From contig JANTQA010000063.1 of assembly GCA_027625915.1 (NCBI GenBank), forward strand, positions 7,273,501-7,337,500: a stretch of DNA of 64,000 nt, given 5' to 3'. The DNA is from Anaeramoeba flamelloides. Lineage: Eukaryota; Metamonada; Anaeramoebidae. Below the pieces are notes generated by a model. That model was not told where the DNA came from, searched no databases, and worked only from the letters and a program-made list of their open reading frames with translations. Below, one piece after another: positions 21,901 through 34,900 of the stretch. Numbering within the stretch: the first letter of the stretch is position 1; each line of letters opens with the position of its first letter. The position numbers and the translations under genes were made by a program.

Positions 21901-24900
21901 AAAAGATCAACTGTAATACCAATTTGGTGGGCAATTTTACCTAAATTATCATAAAACGAAAATGATTCTTTAGTATATTTTGCAGTGCCTTTCAGCAAGT
22001 CATGATGTGAACGGATAGGGTTGTCAAATTCTCGGTCAACAACTTGTCCCTTTCCCTTTGTACACGGTCCAGTTAAAAAAGTAATAATTCTTCCCCCAAT
22101 TCCTCCAATTGACTTGATTTTTAATAAATCCTCTTCTTTTTCAATTTTACCTAGATTTAATTTTAAAATCCCAAAATATCGCGCCATTAACATTATTGCT
22201 AATTGTAAACCGGTTCCAACACATCTTTGGGGTCTAATCCCTTTTTTATTTCCCCATGGGTCTTGTTTTAAATCTTCTAAAATCTCTGACACTAAAAATT
22301 CACATTCTGAAATTGGTCTAAAAAATTTATGAATTCCAGCTGGTTTGTCTCCACTTTGTGTTTGTGAGATATTTGTTCCTTAAGAATTATTATTATTTGG
22401 GTTTATATTTTTATATTTTATTTTTTAAAGCAAAAAAAAATTAATGAGAAATAAAATGGTAATCGTAAAAGAAAAAAATAAATGTTTTTATTTGTTTAAT
22501 TCGAACATTTGTCTAAAATTTGGAAATTTTTTATATGATTTTTTTGTAAAAAAAAAAAAAATTACAAAAAATTGAAAGAGGGTGTCATATGGTAAAAACA
22601 AAAAAAAAGAAAATTTATTTAATAATCAGAAATTCAATTGTATTAGTTTAATGTTAATTGGAGTATTTGAGTGTTTTTAAGTAATCTTGAAAGTTTTCGA
22701 ATTGAAAGTTTAAATTGGTTTTTTTAAAACTCTTAAAGATCCACTTTTTGAATTATTTTACAAAAAGTAAAAAGTATTTATTGTTTTACATTTTTAAATA
22801 TTAAAAGTTTGTGGCTTGAAGGTGTTTTTTTTTAAAAATCATTAATCCAAAAATTTTTTTCATATTTTTTTAATTCTTTCGATTGTATTTTTCCACTTTT
22901 TTTTTTTTGATAAAAAACAGTGTTTTATTGTTTTTTTAACGTTTGTAATACTTTTTTAAAGACAAATTCTTCGGAAAAATTAATTTTGTATTTTTATTTA
23001 TTAAAAATTTTTTGAAGAAACTGATCTATTTTTCAAAAATAAATTATTTTTATCATAAACCATTTTCTAGTCAAAGGGGGGTCTAGTTGTAGGGTGAATT
23101 ATATATGCTTAAAGGGTTTGAACGGAGATTAAAAGAAAAAATTTATTTTGTAAATTTCAAAATTGAAATTATTTTTTCACTTTTTCAAATTTTTTTTTTT
23201 TTTCAATTTTTTTTGGGAACGTAATTTAGTTGTAAATTTTTTTTTTATTACAAGGTTGATAGTCACTTGGTAAAAATGTGTTATACTAATATTACTGAAA
23301 CAGTGAAAATGATTGTAGAGAAATAATATTTATTTCTATTGGAATTTTATTTGATCTTTATATTTGATAAATAAATGTGTAAAAATTTTCACTTTATTTT
23401 TATTGCTTTTTTCAAATAGAGACAACAAATACCAACAAACTTCGTTTGGTGACTTGATTTCTTAAAGAAAAGTATGAAAAATGAAGTCAAAATTGTTTCT
23501 TATTTATTATTCTAATACCAATCAGAAATCAAAATGAACATTGTTGTTTTTCTCAATAGGGATCTAAGAATTTGAGTTTTTTCAATTTTCTTAGAAAATC
23601 TTTTGATTTTTTAGTTTTATTCCAATTGGATTATCAGCTATCCTTTGATGTGTATTATTCCACTTATTTCTTATTTAATCTTCAAAGGCCAATTATAGAT
23701 AATAATTGATATTTGAAAAAAATGTTGTGAAACTTTGACTGAAAGAAAGTTTAGACTTTCATGGAAATTGGTTTTGTTTTTTAAGAAAAAAGAAAAATAA
23801 AAAAAAAATTAATAGTTCTTTATGCGTCTAATATATTATATCAATTTTTTTTTTTTTTTAAGGATAAATAATGTAATGGAAGAGCGAATTGGTTTTTATT
23901 TGTTCACAACTAATGAAAATTAAATGAATTTGATTACTGGGATTTGTGCTTATGTAACCTTTTTAGAAATGAGCATTAACAAAATTGTATCAATTTGAAA
24001 TTATTTAATTTTATTTACTCTTTAGAGTTATTTGAAATTATTAAAATCACCGTTTTTGGTTTATTCTTTCAGATGGATGTTTTTATATGTGCTTGTTTGG
24101 AAATTTCAAGTTTTGTTCGTAATTTAATTAGAAAAAAAAAATTTGATTTTGATTTTTCAGACTTTTTAAATAGAAAAAGAAAAATAACAATAATCATTTT
24201 TTATTTTTAATTGTTGATTAACTTTACAAACAATTAATAACCAGACAACAAATATTACACATTTAAAAATTATTGAAATTTTCACGAGAAGATGGCGGTT
24301 TTCAAAACATCCATATTTTTATCAGAGATATTGCTCATCAATAATACACTCCAGAATATAATACTCTTCTAGTTACTAAGGGCAAAATTATCTCTTAATA
24401 AAACCGTTTTTTAACTTTAGTTTTGTTTTAAATTTGAAAATATGAACTTTTTAAAAAACAGAAGTTGAGGAAAAAAAATCTATATAGTTGTTGAGTTGGA
24501 AGTTTTTCTTTTAATGATTTAAGAAATTGGACTAAAGCGATAGATCTAGAACATCTCGATGTTTTTTTTCAATTCATAAAAAAATATTGCAACAAATTCA
24601 ATTTATTAAAAACACTAAATTAGGAGAGCAAAAAAATCGATTTTTTGTTTTAATTTTTTATTGATTATTAATCATATTTCAACTACCTTTTAATGAAAAT
24701 TGTATTCTTCTATTTACCAAAGGATATATTTTATTTTATGATTAATTTATCTGAAAGTAAACAAAAAAAAAAACAAAAGAGACAAAGTTTCTTATTATTT
24801 CCCTTTTCACCCAATAATATTGTTTAATATTTGAAAACAATCAACAATAATCAAATTGGATATTGGTTAGATTTTCAAAAGAATAATTGTGCTCTACAAA

Positions 24901-27105
24901 TGAAATGATTAGTATAGCAAAATCAAATGATTAAAAATTGAATAATCAATTATAGAAAATATTTTTATTGATGAACCTGAGCATCCAACTCTTGCGAACT
25001 CAGACAGTTCGTATTCTGAAAACGATCCTTTTAATAACATTTCAAAAATGACAAAAAAAAAATAACATAATTGATTTTGTGTTGGGAACATCTACTTCTT
25101 GTTTGGTTCGCTTTACTTTTGAGTAAATGATCTTGGTTTTGGCTTTGCCTACAAAAAAAAATAATCAAAAAACAAAAAAATAACTAATAATTGTCTTTAT
25201 TTTGGAAACTTTCTTTTTTTTTTGGCTCAAACAGTTCTTATCTATGAAATGGTCCTATAAACAACAATTCAAAAACAAAAAAAAAAAATAAAATAATAAT
25301 TAACTTTGTGATGAGAACCATCTTCGTGTTTCTGTTCACTTTACTTTTCTGTAAATGATATTGGTTTAACTTTAAAATGAAAAAAAAAAAAAAAACAATA
25401 ATACAAAATGGCATGTACTCAATGATTTTTATAATCGAATCTTATCTCAATAATGATTATTATTATTTAACCAAGAATGCATTCTATTTGATAAAGCTTT
25501 TTAAGTTGGCACTTAAGATATATGTGAAAGAATAAAACAGTAAAAAGCCTAAAAAACAATTAATTTTTTCTTTTTCCGAATAAATTCTTTTTCCAATTTT
25601 GATTTTGAACTTTTTTGTGTTTAAATTTCCTTCCAAAATAACACCAATAGTGGTCAGAAACATTTAAAATGTCCATTTTTTCGATGAGATGGCGGATTTG
25701 ATAACAACCATCTTCTAGTAAAAATAGTCATTTTATTTTGTTATAAATAGACTGGAAATTCAATTGTACTTTGTAATATATTCAAACTTTCAAAGACAAA
25801 TAAATTGTTTTTTTTTAATATATTTCAATTTATTGTTATATTTCAGACCCTTAATTGTTTTTTTCGAGTTTTGAAATTAATTTAATTTTGTATAATGGTA
25901 TTAAATAGCTTTATTTCAATAAATTGAATTCATCGAAAGTTTCAGAAAAAAGCACTAAAATATTTTTTAAAGCCATGACTCCGGAATATTTTGGAACAGT
26001 TTAAGTATATGAAATCAAGGAGCGACTTTCGGTGTGGCAACATGTTATTAAAATCATTTTTTTGCAATCATAACCGCTTAACTGTTGGAAAACAAAACAA
26101 ACAAGTTTTGTTCATTGGGCTGAAGTTAAAATAAAGAGACAAATATTTCCAATGTTCCAAATCACATTCAGGTTTTTGTTGGTAACCAAAGAAGAAAAAT
26201 AAACAAGAATTTTCCTCTTTTTTTTTGAAACAAAATGGGAGGGGTAAAATAAAAAAAGTGTTGTTAGTATTTGTTCACTGAGGGTTTGTTGTCAAGGAGT
26301 CAAAAATTAAAAAAAGAAAAAAAGAAAAAAAATTTTCAAAAAAAGCAAGGAAAAAAAATATAAATATTTGATGTAACTCGAAGAATAACTCTAAAATTTG
26401 CAAAATATTGAAAGTAAGCTTCAAGAATTGCTTGTATGAAAGAAAAAAAAAAAAAAAAATAAAAAAAAAAAAAAAAATTAACAAACTTAATTGTAAAAGA
26501 TCCTGAATTTTTTCGAACGTGTATTCACGAGTGCCCCTTAGAATAAAAGATTTTGGACAACTGGTAAAGCTTAAATCATAGATTTGTAAGGCCGTTCCAA
26601 GGGTGACTAAACAAACTTTTGCTTGTGGTGGTAAAAAAGCAAAGGATTGCACAATTGCATCCTTCATTGCATCTAGTTCCTCTTGTGGGCAATGAAGATC
26701 CAACAAAAATAAAAAGACTGGCGTGTTTGGTATTCTGTTTTGTTGTTGCTGCTGTGGTGGTGGTAACAGATATTCGACTGTTGTAAATTTCTCAATCAAC
26801 TCAGCAGGTAGGCTTTGTTCTGAAATTCCGTAATAGCTTTGTGGGAATTGGTTTCGTTGATAACAAAATGGACAAGACCATGACTTCCCATTAAAGTCAA
26901 CACTGCAAAAGGGATTTAAAATGCAACCACAAGATCGACAGTTGATCGGTTGATAAGGCAACTCAGGGCATGTTGGAATCTCCTTTTTTGGTGAGTAGAG
27001 ACACCCCAAGGGGATAATTAATCGAGACTCTTCTTGCTTTGAATTTGGAAATATATTCCAAGTCCATCTGATCCCATTTAAGTCTTCTTTTTGAATAAAA
27101 TTCAT
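18965..27105 (-). CDS. SEC23: SEC23, COPII coat GTPase-activating subunit (three exons)
   Basis: Exons on the minus strand are 27105-26487, 22378-21594 and 19948-18965, giving 795 codons plus TAA; animal SEC23A has 765 residues. SEC23 pairs with SEC24 on ER exit sites and activates the SAR1 GTPase. The N terminus has the typical GIRWTWNIFP segment. Zinc-finger cysteines are C56, C59, C78 and C81 (CRSC, CPFC), followed by YQRNQFP and YYGISEQSLPAEL. Exon 2 carries LEDLKQDPWG, FLTGPCTKGKGQVV and a Gln/Glu tract. Exon 3 has SFDQETAAVIVSRLAVERT, YYPQFMYHLRRS and ARFLLSRLNPS; R749 lies 46 residues from the end, matching the catalytic arginine finger of yeast Sec23. The upstream in-frame ATG at 27174 is less likely, because the alignment begins at 27105. 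Introns 1 (4.1 kb) and 2 (1.6 kb) are full of repeats. Confidence 0.93.
20612..21050 (+). repeat. Dispersed repeat F, copy F1
   Basis: About 440 bp in SEC23 intron 2 matches, as reverse complement, 48660-49110 in the Rab24-like gene. Shared landmarks are caagtggttacttgctaa, caccaaagtatgagtaa, ttcatgatcaattatcaaat and gatagcattg(c/t)ttgttt. I found no inverted ends and no coding frame. Confidence 0.6.
21080..21185 (+). mobile_element. LINE 3'-end fragment in SEC23 intron 2
   Basis: About 100 bp match the reverse complement of the LINE 3' terminus at 51660-51770: aatcgtgaaatctaggattt, gcttaaatt, aggaaatttaa, then tagagtgtaatatac. A short AATAAA-rich tail follows. It is a strongly truncated copy in plus orientation. 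Confidence 0.55.
23058..23751 (-). mobile_element. Family A non-autonomous element, copy A3
   Basis: A 694-bp copy in reverse orientation to A1. Its ends are aaccattttctagtcaaagg and, on the right, ctttgactgaaagaaagtt. Both sides carry TA (23056-23057, 23752-23753). Internal landmarks shared with A1 and A2 are caacaaacttcgtttggtga, gacttgatttcttaaag and tctcaatagggatctaagaa. It lies in SEC23 intron 1. Confidence 0.7.
25030..25375. repeat. Imperfect tandem duplication, period about 230 bp
   Basis: The segment from about 25035 to 25140 (tgttgggaacatctacttct, then cgctttacttttgagtaaatgat) reappears at about 25265-25370 with ttgtgatgagaaccatcttc and cactttacttttctgtaaatgat. It is non-coding and lies in SEC23 intron 1. 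Confidence 0.5.
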
Positions 27106-27454
27106 TTTTAACAAATCAAAAAAAATAAAAAATGGCAGAAAAGTTTTCAAAATCTCCCAAAAGAAATATAACAATTCTTGTTCATTTAAACTATTTTGAA
27201 TAATCGTTGTAAGTGGGTTTTTAGAATCCTTTCTGAGATTTTTTCCAAAATTTTAAAAGATTTGGTATTTGATTTTGAAATTTTATAGGATATAATTTCT
27301 GATGATTTTCTTTTTTCAAATTCTCAATTATTGGTTTTATTAAGTACCTCTGAGTCCGTTACTCAGTACTGGGAATAAAAAAGGACAAAAAAATATAAAT
27401 TGTATTACAATGTTTAATTTATTACTATTAAAACTCTTCTTCACAATCCTGAAA

Positions 27455-28075
27455 ATTTTTTCAAAAAAAAAATCGAAAAAAATTTTTGTATTTTTCAAAT
27501 AAACTTATAGAATAAATATTATTGTACATAACAATTTTGAAAAAGGTTTACAACTTTCATAGATATTAATGGTAATTGAAAAAAAAAATGAAAATTTTCA
27601 GTAATATTTTTTTCATTTTTAATTGTAAACATTTATTGAAATTTTTATTTGACTTATTGGAGAGACTATTTGATTCTATTTTCTTAATAATCTAAAAAGA
27701 ATAATATTTTTTAATTTTAAAATAAAATATATATATTTCAATCAAAAGATATCGCTAAATTAAATTGAAAAAATAATCGTTTTTTCTGTTTTTGGAATAT
27801 TTTTTCTCATTTTATTTTTTTCCATTATAAGTTTTAATATCTATGTTATATGTTTTTTTGGAGAAATTGTCTTAACTTTTATTATTTTTTTCTATCTTAA
27901 TGTTCAATCAAATATTTATAAATTGTAATTAATTTTTTTAAAAAAATACCTCAAAATTAGGTGTTTTTTTCAAAAGTCAGTAATTTTGAAAAAGTGGGTA
28001 TTTGAATCTTAATTAGTTTAATAGCTATCTTTTCTTAATTATATAATATTTTCATAACTTTGAAAAAATAATTTA
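27455..28075 (+). repeat. Dispersed repeat B, copy B1 (uninterrupted)
   Basis: About 620 bp match 40205-41070. Shared landmarks are gtttacaactt(t)catagat, cagtaatatttttttcattt, tttcaatcaaaagatat, tgtttttggaatatttttt and gtttaatagctatc. B1 has tttgacttattggag where B2 carries the 260-bp element D1, so B1 is the empty site for that insertion. Confidence 0.65.
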
Positions 28076-28179
28076 TTAAAGATGTAGAACTGAAATTCAA
28101 TATGTAACTTTGGCTAACTTTACTTTTTAGAAGTTATTGTTCACTCCTAGTATTGAAGTGTCTGAAATAAAAAGCGTGT

Positions 28180-28380
28180 TTCTTTTTTTATACTGGTATT
28201 TAAATTCTAAATAGGAAGAAATTATCACTTCCTTTTCCAGATTTTCCTTTTTTCAAATGGAGACCACAAATACCAACACACTTTGTTTGGGAACTTGATT
28301 TCTTAAAGAAAAATATGAATTAAAAAAGAAGTAGAGATTTTTTACCTTTTTATTATTCAAATATCAGTTATAAACTTTCA
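28180..28380 (-). repeat. Family A fragment
   Basis: Central part of family A in the same orientation as A3 and A4, recognised by gaccacaaataccaacacac, tttgtttgggaacttgattt and tattattcaaatatcagt. Complete ends are not seen. A weaker, opposite-orientation match lies at about 28990-29215. Confidence 0.5.
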
Positions 28381-28860
28381 AACTTTTTATGATCTTTATC
28401 TTTGAAATCCCACTGCTCTCAAGGATTTAACTCTTGAAATTTCTAAAAAAAAATGGTTATTTATGTGAATAATATTAAAATTGACAATTTTAATACTAAT
28501 TGTCTTTAAAATTATTTATGAGATTTAAATAATTAGCCGTCTTCACACCAAAACAACGAATTTTAAATTTCTTATATTCTTCTAAAAATGTTCATAAACA
28601 AAAAAAAATGCCATAATATATGGTATTGTATCTTATAAGGACACAATTCTCTCTTATGAAATAACTTTTTTTAACTTGTGATTTAATTTAAATTTTTTAT
28701 CTCATGACTTATTTGGAAAAATAAAGGAAAGTCCTTAATTTATTTTGTTGTTGTTGTTGGATATTTCAACTAAAGGATTTTAGAAACCAAACTAAAAAGA
28801 AAAATCTTGGAATTCATGAAAAAATGAAAAAACAACAAACAACAAGAATTAGACAATTCA

Positions 28861-28881
28861 TATATATATATATATATATAT
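28861..28881. repeat. (TA)n microsatellite
   Basis: Twenty-one bases of alternating TA between SEC23 and NOL6. A similar tract occurs at about 30501-30525. Confidence 0.9.
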
Positions 28882-30500
28882 ACTTTCAAAAAGTATTCTA
28901 ACTTTCAAACTTACAGTCTTCAAGATTTCAGATACCGATCTTCTCTAAACTTTTTTCAAATTGATAGGATTTTTCATAATTAAGGGGGTTTAATTTTCAC
29001 TTCATTTTGCATGTTCAATTTACATATTTTCTTTAAATTTCAAGGAATATGTTGAAATTTGTGATATTTCTATTTATTCGTTTAGTACTTTATTATATTT
29101 TCTTTATTGGGGAAAATACTGCCCTAAATAGAGAGTTTTACTTTTTAAAAGGAAAAAAGAAAATGAAGTGAAAATATACGTTGATTTCTTCTTCAAATAC
29201 CAGTAATTTGAACATTTTGCTTTTTTGGAAGTTTCTTTTGATCAACAAAATAAGAATTTTTTCAGAAAGGAAATATGATAATCAGCTGAAATTTTTTCCA
29301 ACTTAAGGACTTCATTATCACTATTAACTGTGTTGATTTAAGAGGTGTTATTTTACATTCACTACTCAAAAAAAAATTCCATTCTGAAAAAATTGGATAA
29401 AAAATTAATTATAAAATTCAAGACAAATCAAAACAAAAAAAAACAATTTGTAAAAATAAATTAACTTTAAGGAATATTTAATTAAATTTTTTGATTTTTA
29501 TTCACTCTAAACTTGTCAAAGTAACTCTGAAGAATATTTAGAACAGCTTGGAAAATTGTCATGTAGTTATAGATTTGAAATTGAAATTATGAAATTAAAA
29601 ATCAAATTTTGGTTAGATTTAAGAAGGTGAAATTGTGAAAATTGCTGTACTTGGGTTAAAAATTCCCATTTTTTATAAAAGAAATTTTCTGTGGGTAATG
29701 AATTAAGATTATAGATCTCTTTCATAAGTGATTTTTAGAGATAATTTCGATGTTTTCACCGAGAAATGTAATCCCACTTAATTTAAAATACTTATATTCG
29801 AATTAAAATTTTCAATTCATCATGATTTTCCTGTTTCCCTTACAAGTTAAATTTCAAGAAACAAACTTTCATTTGTGTTCTTTCAATTTAATTGTTTGTT
29901 GTTGAACTGATCCTTTTTTATTTTATCTTTAGAGTGAATTTAGAATTTGAAAAAAAAACTCCGATTGCCTAATTGGAGAAAAAAAATAATTCGTAAATTT
30001 CTTTCCCATTTAAATTTCAAAAACTTGATCAAAACTGTTATAAACATTAAAAAAGGGTAAAAAAATAATTATATAAAAAAAGAAACATCTTATAATCTTT
30101 TTAAATTTTTGGTATCATCTCATACCAAAATTAAAAATATTTGTTGATTTTCAAAAAATTTGAAAGTGTTTTTCTGAAAATCCAAAAAGCCAAAAGTTTT
30201 TTAAAATACATGTTTTTAAAAGTTTGAATTGTAAAAACTTTTAAATTGAAAGTCGTTTAATTTTTATCTTTTAATTTCTTTCCCAATTTGGAATAATTTT
30301 AAAATAATAAAGTATTGTTATTTATATAAGTTCCACATAGTGGTTGGATGATTCTTTATATATAGAAAATTCAGCAAGATTTTTTCCAAGAATTGAATAT
30401 ATTTCTTCTTGTATTGAACAGATAAGAATCTGATTTACTTTTTTTTGAACTCAAAAAATATATTAATCTTTGAATAAGGGATCCTCAAAACTCTAACTAA

Positions 30501-30525
30501 TATATATATATATATATATATATAT
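30501..30525. repeat. (TA)n microsatellite
   Basis: Twenty-five bases of alternating TA in the region 3' of NOL6. Confidence 0.9.
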
Positions 30526-31984
30526 CATAGGTATGCTGTTTTTTTGATTTGATTTTATTAAACGGGGTTTAAACATGTGAATGATGGGTTAAACTCTTTT
30601 GTATGATATACATATTTATTTAATCAAAAAACAAAAAATAGACAAGATGGTGTAATTTGGAATTGGTAAAAAAGTTAAATTATGACCACTTTTCTACCCC
30701 AACTAGTAATTTTTTTAAAAAAATATTTCTTTTTCCCAGTGTTTATAGAGTTTATTATTTCCAAGAGTTTTAAACACAGCCCGTACTTTACATTGTTTTG
30801 GTTTTTCAAAATTGAAAACCAAACTATTTTACTGTTTTTAAATACAAAACCCCCCACTTGAATAGGAAATAGGAAATATCTATTATTTTTCTAAGACTTT
30901 TGAGACAATTAAGTCCTAAATATATATGATTATTATTTTTTTTTTCATTGTTTATAAGTTTTTTTTTTTGCATATTTTCACATCTAAAAAAAACAAAAAG
31001 AATATTTTCAAAAGAATTCAAGGACTTTTTCAAAAAATAAAAAACATTAAAAACAAACGAAAGGAAAAAACAATGATAAAAATTGAAAAACGTGATTCTA
31101 TAAGTCTTTCTTGATTTTAAAACGAAAAATAGTACTATATGTGGTATATATATATATTATTATTATTTATGTATGTGTATACATTGTAGAATATGAATTC
31201 AATTGGTATTAGGCTTCTTAGTATTAATGAAATGTTTGTCATTTTCAATCAATTTCTTTAATTTTTCATTGGGGAATTTTAATCTTTTTTTTTTCCAAAA
31301 AGTACATTATAGATGTACTTTTATACTATTTCAAAAATTTTTAATTCGTCCACTTAATATTTCAATTTATCCTTAAAGTTTGTTCTGAGAATACCCAACC
31401 TTTAACAAAGTGAGATCAGAATAGTTTAAGACTTTTTTGGAAAAATTACTTTGTTTTTTATTTTTTGTTATTCGAATTGTTTTCAATGAAAAAAATTTCA
31501 ATTATACAAGATCATTGTTAGTGACAAACCTCTTCTTGTGTATGGACAAAATTCACAGTAAGTGGTATAACCCCTAATAATTTCTAATATTTTGGTTTTT
31601 AATAAAATTCTAGATTCGATATAGATTGTAAAATGGATTAATCGTGAAAAAAATTTCAAAAGAATAAAAATTTTGTATAATCTAAAAAATTTGTTTGGTT
31701 ATTTATTTTTAATAATATTTTCTATCTTTTAAGTCTTATTGATAAAACGAAAAAGAAAAAGAAAAGGTAATTTAAAAATTGAAAAAATGTAAGAAAAAAA
31801 AAAGTCGAAAAGAAAAAAAAAAGAATAAGAATAAGAATAAGAATAAGAAGAAGAATGTATAAAAAAAAAAAAAGAAAAGAAAAGGAAAAGAATTCAAAAT
31901 TAAAAAATTATTATGATGGTTTTTTCATTAAAATTGAAATCTTTTAATAAACTATCCAATTATTATTATAATGGTAGTAGTAAG

Positions 31985-34900
31985 CTAAAATAAATTATTA
32001 CTACTTTGTGTTAATTCAATTCTATCAATAAACCCTTTACCAATTTGTTTTAGATCTGAAATAAATTCAAAAATATTTGGGATTATTTTCCCATTGGTTG
32101 TTGGGATTGAGATTGTAGATATTTGTGATAATTTGAAATCCTTTGCCAAAAAGGTTCTAGGTTTAAAAACGAAGGTAACTAATCTGTTACCGTCTTGTGT
32201 TAATTGGTATTTATTGTAAAAAATGATTATTAAATGTCCAAACCGCAAGCGAACGTCTTTGATAAATTTCTTTAAGGGGTCGAAATCGACCTTTCTTAGG
32301 GGTTTCTTATTTACATTTTTAGTGGTAACTATGACATCAAAGTCTGTTAACGAGGGTCTAAAGGGTGCGCCCCAATCCTTCCCTTGGTAGGAGATTTGGT
32401 TTTCAGTTAATTGTAACGAGTGGGTGGCAATTTGGATGATTCTATTTAATATAAATTTCTTTGGATTTGTCTTTGTCCAGGTTGAACTTACATAGTTAAA
32501 GCTAGGCGAAAGATACATGCCAAATTTGTGTTTTTTTTTTTCAAAGGTGTTATAAATCAATTCAATATTCTTATTGGTGAGGGTGTTGTCGACGTCGATT
32601 ATCAAGGGCTCATCGTTCCATTTGAAATTGCTTAATAGGTAAAGAAATCGTAAGAGCCCCTGCAGTGTGGAGCTTGGTGGGTCGAATGGCGATGGGTTTG
32701 TGAATAAGGAGGCAACAATTAATTCCACTGCGTCTTCTGTCAAATGCGAAGACAGTAATTGCTGGTTGACCCATATTTTACAAATTCTGGCGATTGAAAT
32801 GTATGCTGGGTATAATGATTTTATTCTTGAAATGAATTGTCTAAAGTTGGGGTTTGTATTATAGCGTTTTTTGTATTTGAAATATTTTTTACCGGGGCGT
32901 TTTCTTAATATCTTCATTTCTGCTTCGATGTGTAAATACAATTTAAATTTCAAATTCCCCTTAGTTTTTATTTCGATGCAATTGACGAGGGGCACGGTGT
33001 TCATTCCAAATCCATCATTCAATTTTTTCGAAATTTGAACATAAAACGCTGCTTTCAAATGCTCGATTGCCTGATAGTTTTCTGGCCAACTTGACGATGT
33101 AGAAAATGTGGCGATGATGATTAACGGTTCCGTATTGTTTATTGATGTTGAAGAGAATTGTGGGCTCGTTCCTTTGACGTCTTTAATTTCTAATTTAATC
33201 CCAGACAAATTTCGTAAATTGGTGCTGATTTGATCAAAATTCATTTTAATCAATTGTTCTTTCGTTTCGTATTCTGTTGAATTGTTAATATTTAAGACCG
33301 ATTGTAATTGATTATAAATAATGTCAATTGTTTCTGATTTTAAATTGCTTTTGTTGTTATTATTATTTTGCAATTGTAACTGCAATTGCTTTTCTGTTTG
33401 CTTTTGATTTTTATTAATTTTGGAATGTGATATTTTTGTTAAATTGAAATGTCTTTTCAATAAATACCTCACAATCTTTGAAATAATGATTTCGCGCTTT
33501 TCGGAAAATCGATCCCAAATCACGGCTTCCAAAATCTGGCCATTAGTAAACCTCCGAATTTCGGATCGCGATCCCCATAGGCTTCTAAAGTTTTCTGCTT
33601 CTTTTGAATTGGCCTCTGGGCCCGCAGTTACTAATTTATATGCCTCATCTAAATTGAGTCTCGCAGCTATTTTCCAGGGCAAATTCTCGATTTTTTGATA
33701 ATTTTCTCGGTAATCCCAACCTTGGTATTTAGTTGCCAAAATATGTAAGCAATCAACTCTTTTGCCTAACCCCTTTTGAAGAACATCCAAAATTTGGATT
33801 TGCTTTTGAGTTACTTTTTGTCCAATATAATTATGTGAATTTAGGCCTTGGTGTTTGCCTTTATTCTTTTCATTCTTATTTTTATCCTTTTCGTTATTAT
33901 TATTCTCATTATGAATATTAGGTACATTTGAAAATAAAAATTGGATGCCATACTTTAAAGAAGGTTTTGATTTTTGTAAAAAAATTTTTGAAAATTGATT
34001 AAATTTTGTATTATTAAAATTTTGTAAAGATAAGAGTGCTTCGTGCTTTAGATCTTGGAAAGCATTTAAAGTGATGTGTGAAGTTAAATTAACCATTTTT
34101 TTGGAATCCAAAAAGACTAAATCAAAGGATTTTTTATATAACTTTAATAGATCCTCCTCCTCCTCCTCCTCCTCTTCTTCTTCTTCTTCCTCTAATTCTG
34201 AATTTGATTCTGTTTCTATTTCGGAACTTGTTTCTGAATCGGAGTCCGAATCTGAGTCCGAGTCTGAATTGTGTTTTTTTTTTTTTTTTTTGTTTTTTTT
34301 CTTTGAAATCTTAGGAAAGCAAATCCCCTGAGTAATCAGATCTTCATTGTCAACAAAGTAATTCAGAAAAATCCTTAAAATTTGATAACTAGACATCTCA
34401 ATGGAGATCATTTTCTTTTCATAAAAATAACAAATTAACATTGAAGAAAGAAATCCATTAAAGCAATCATAGCGATTAAAGAATCCTCTTTGCCTGAGCC
34501 ACACTTTGATTAAGATTATCGCGTCAATAAATGTTGGCGAGATGGATAAGGTCTCATGTAGCTTCTTGAGGTGTCTCTTGAATGACCCCATATCTTCCAA
34601 AATACTATTGTTGTAGTGCGCAATGATATTTTGGTTATTTTCATTGGAGAGGTTATTACAATCTGGCTTTAACTTGCTTAGTGGGAACAAGTCTTCGCTG
34701 ACGTTGGCATGGATGTGGATCTCAAATTTTGTTCTCAACCTTTTTGATTTGAAATTTTGTTTTTTTTTGTTTTTTTTTTTCTTTTTTTGTTTCTTGGTTT
34801 CATTTTCATCTTCGTCATCGTCTTCATTTTCGTTCTTAATTGGGATCCTTATTTTGTCTGGCTTTAAAATTAAAACCAATTTGTTAGGATCAGATTTAAA

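Larger units (their letters stand above)
22379..26486 (-). other. SEC23 intron 1 (4.1 kb)
   Basis: On the minus strand the donor is a|gtttgt and the acceptor ttaag|ga, phase 1. The intron includes family A copy A3 and an imperfect tandem pair at about 25030-25370. A short fossil frame on the plus strand near 24930-25066 ends in FNNISKMTKKK. No other gene is seen. Confidence 0.75.
27106..31984. other. Gene-free region between SEC23 and NOL6
   Basis: The 4.9 kb between two minus-strand genes shows no convincing coding sequence. It holds repeat B1 (27455-28075), family-A-like fragments (about 28180-28380 and 28990-29215), two (TA)n tracts and an A/G-rich stretch at 31740-31890 just past the NOL6 stop. 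The SEC23 5' flank is at its left end. Confidence 0.5.

Noticed and set aside
24930-25066. Short plus-strand frame containing DEPEHPTLANSDSSYSEND in SEC23 intron 1
   Set aside because: Coding-like in feel but only about 40 codons between stops, with no ATG, no splice partner and no recognisable family; noted only as a possible fossil.
26275-26486. Extension of SEC23 exon 1 into a Phe-rich tail
   Set aside because: Family similarity stops at QDLLQL, where a GT donor is present, and the phase fits the exon at 22378; the Phe-rich part is intron.
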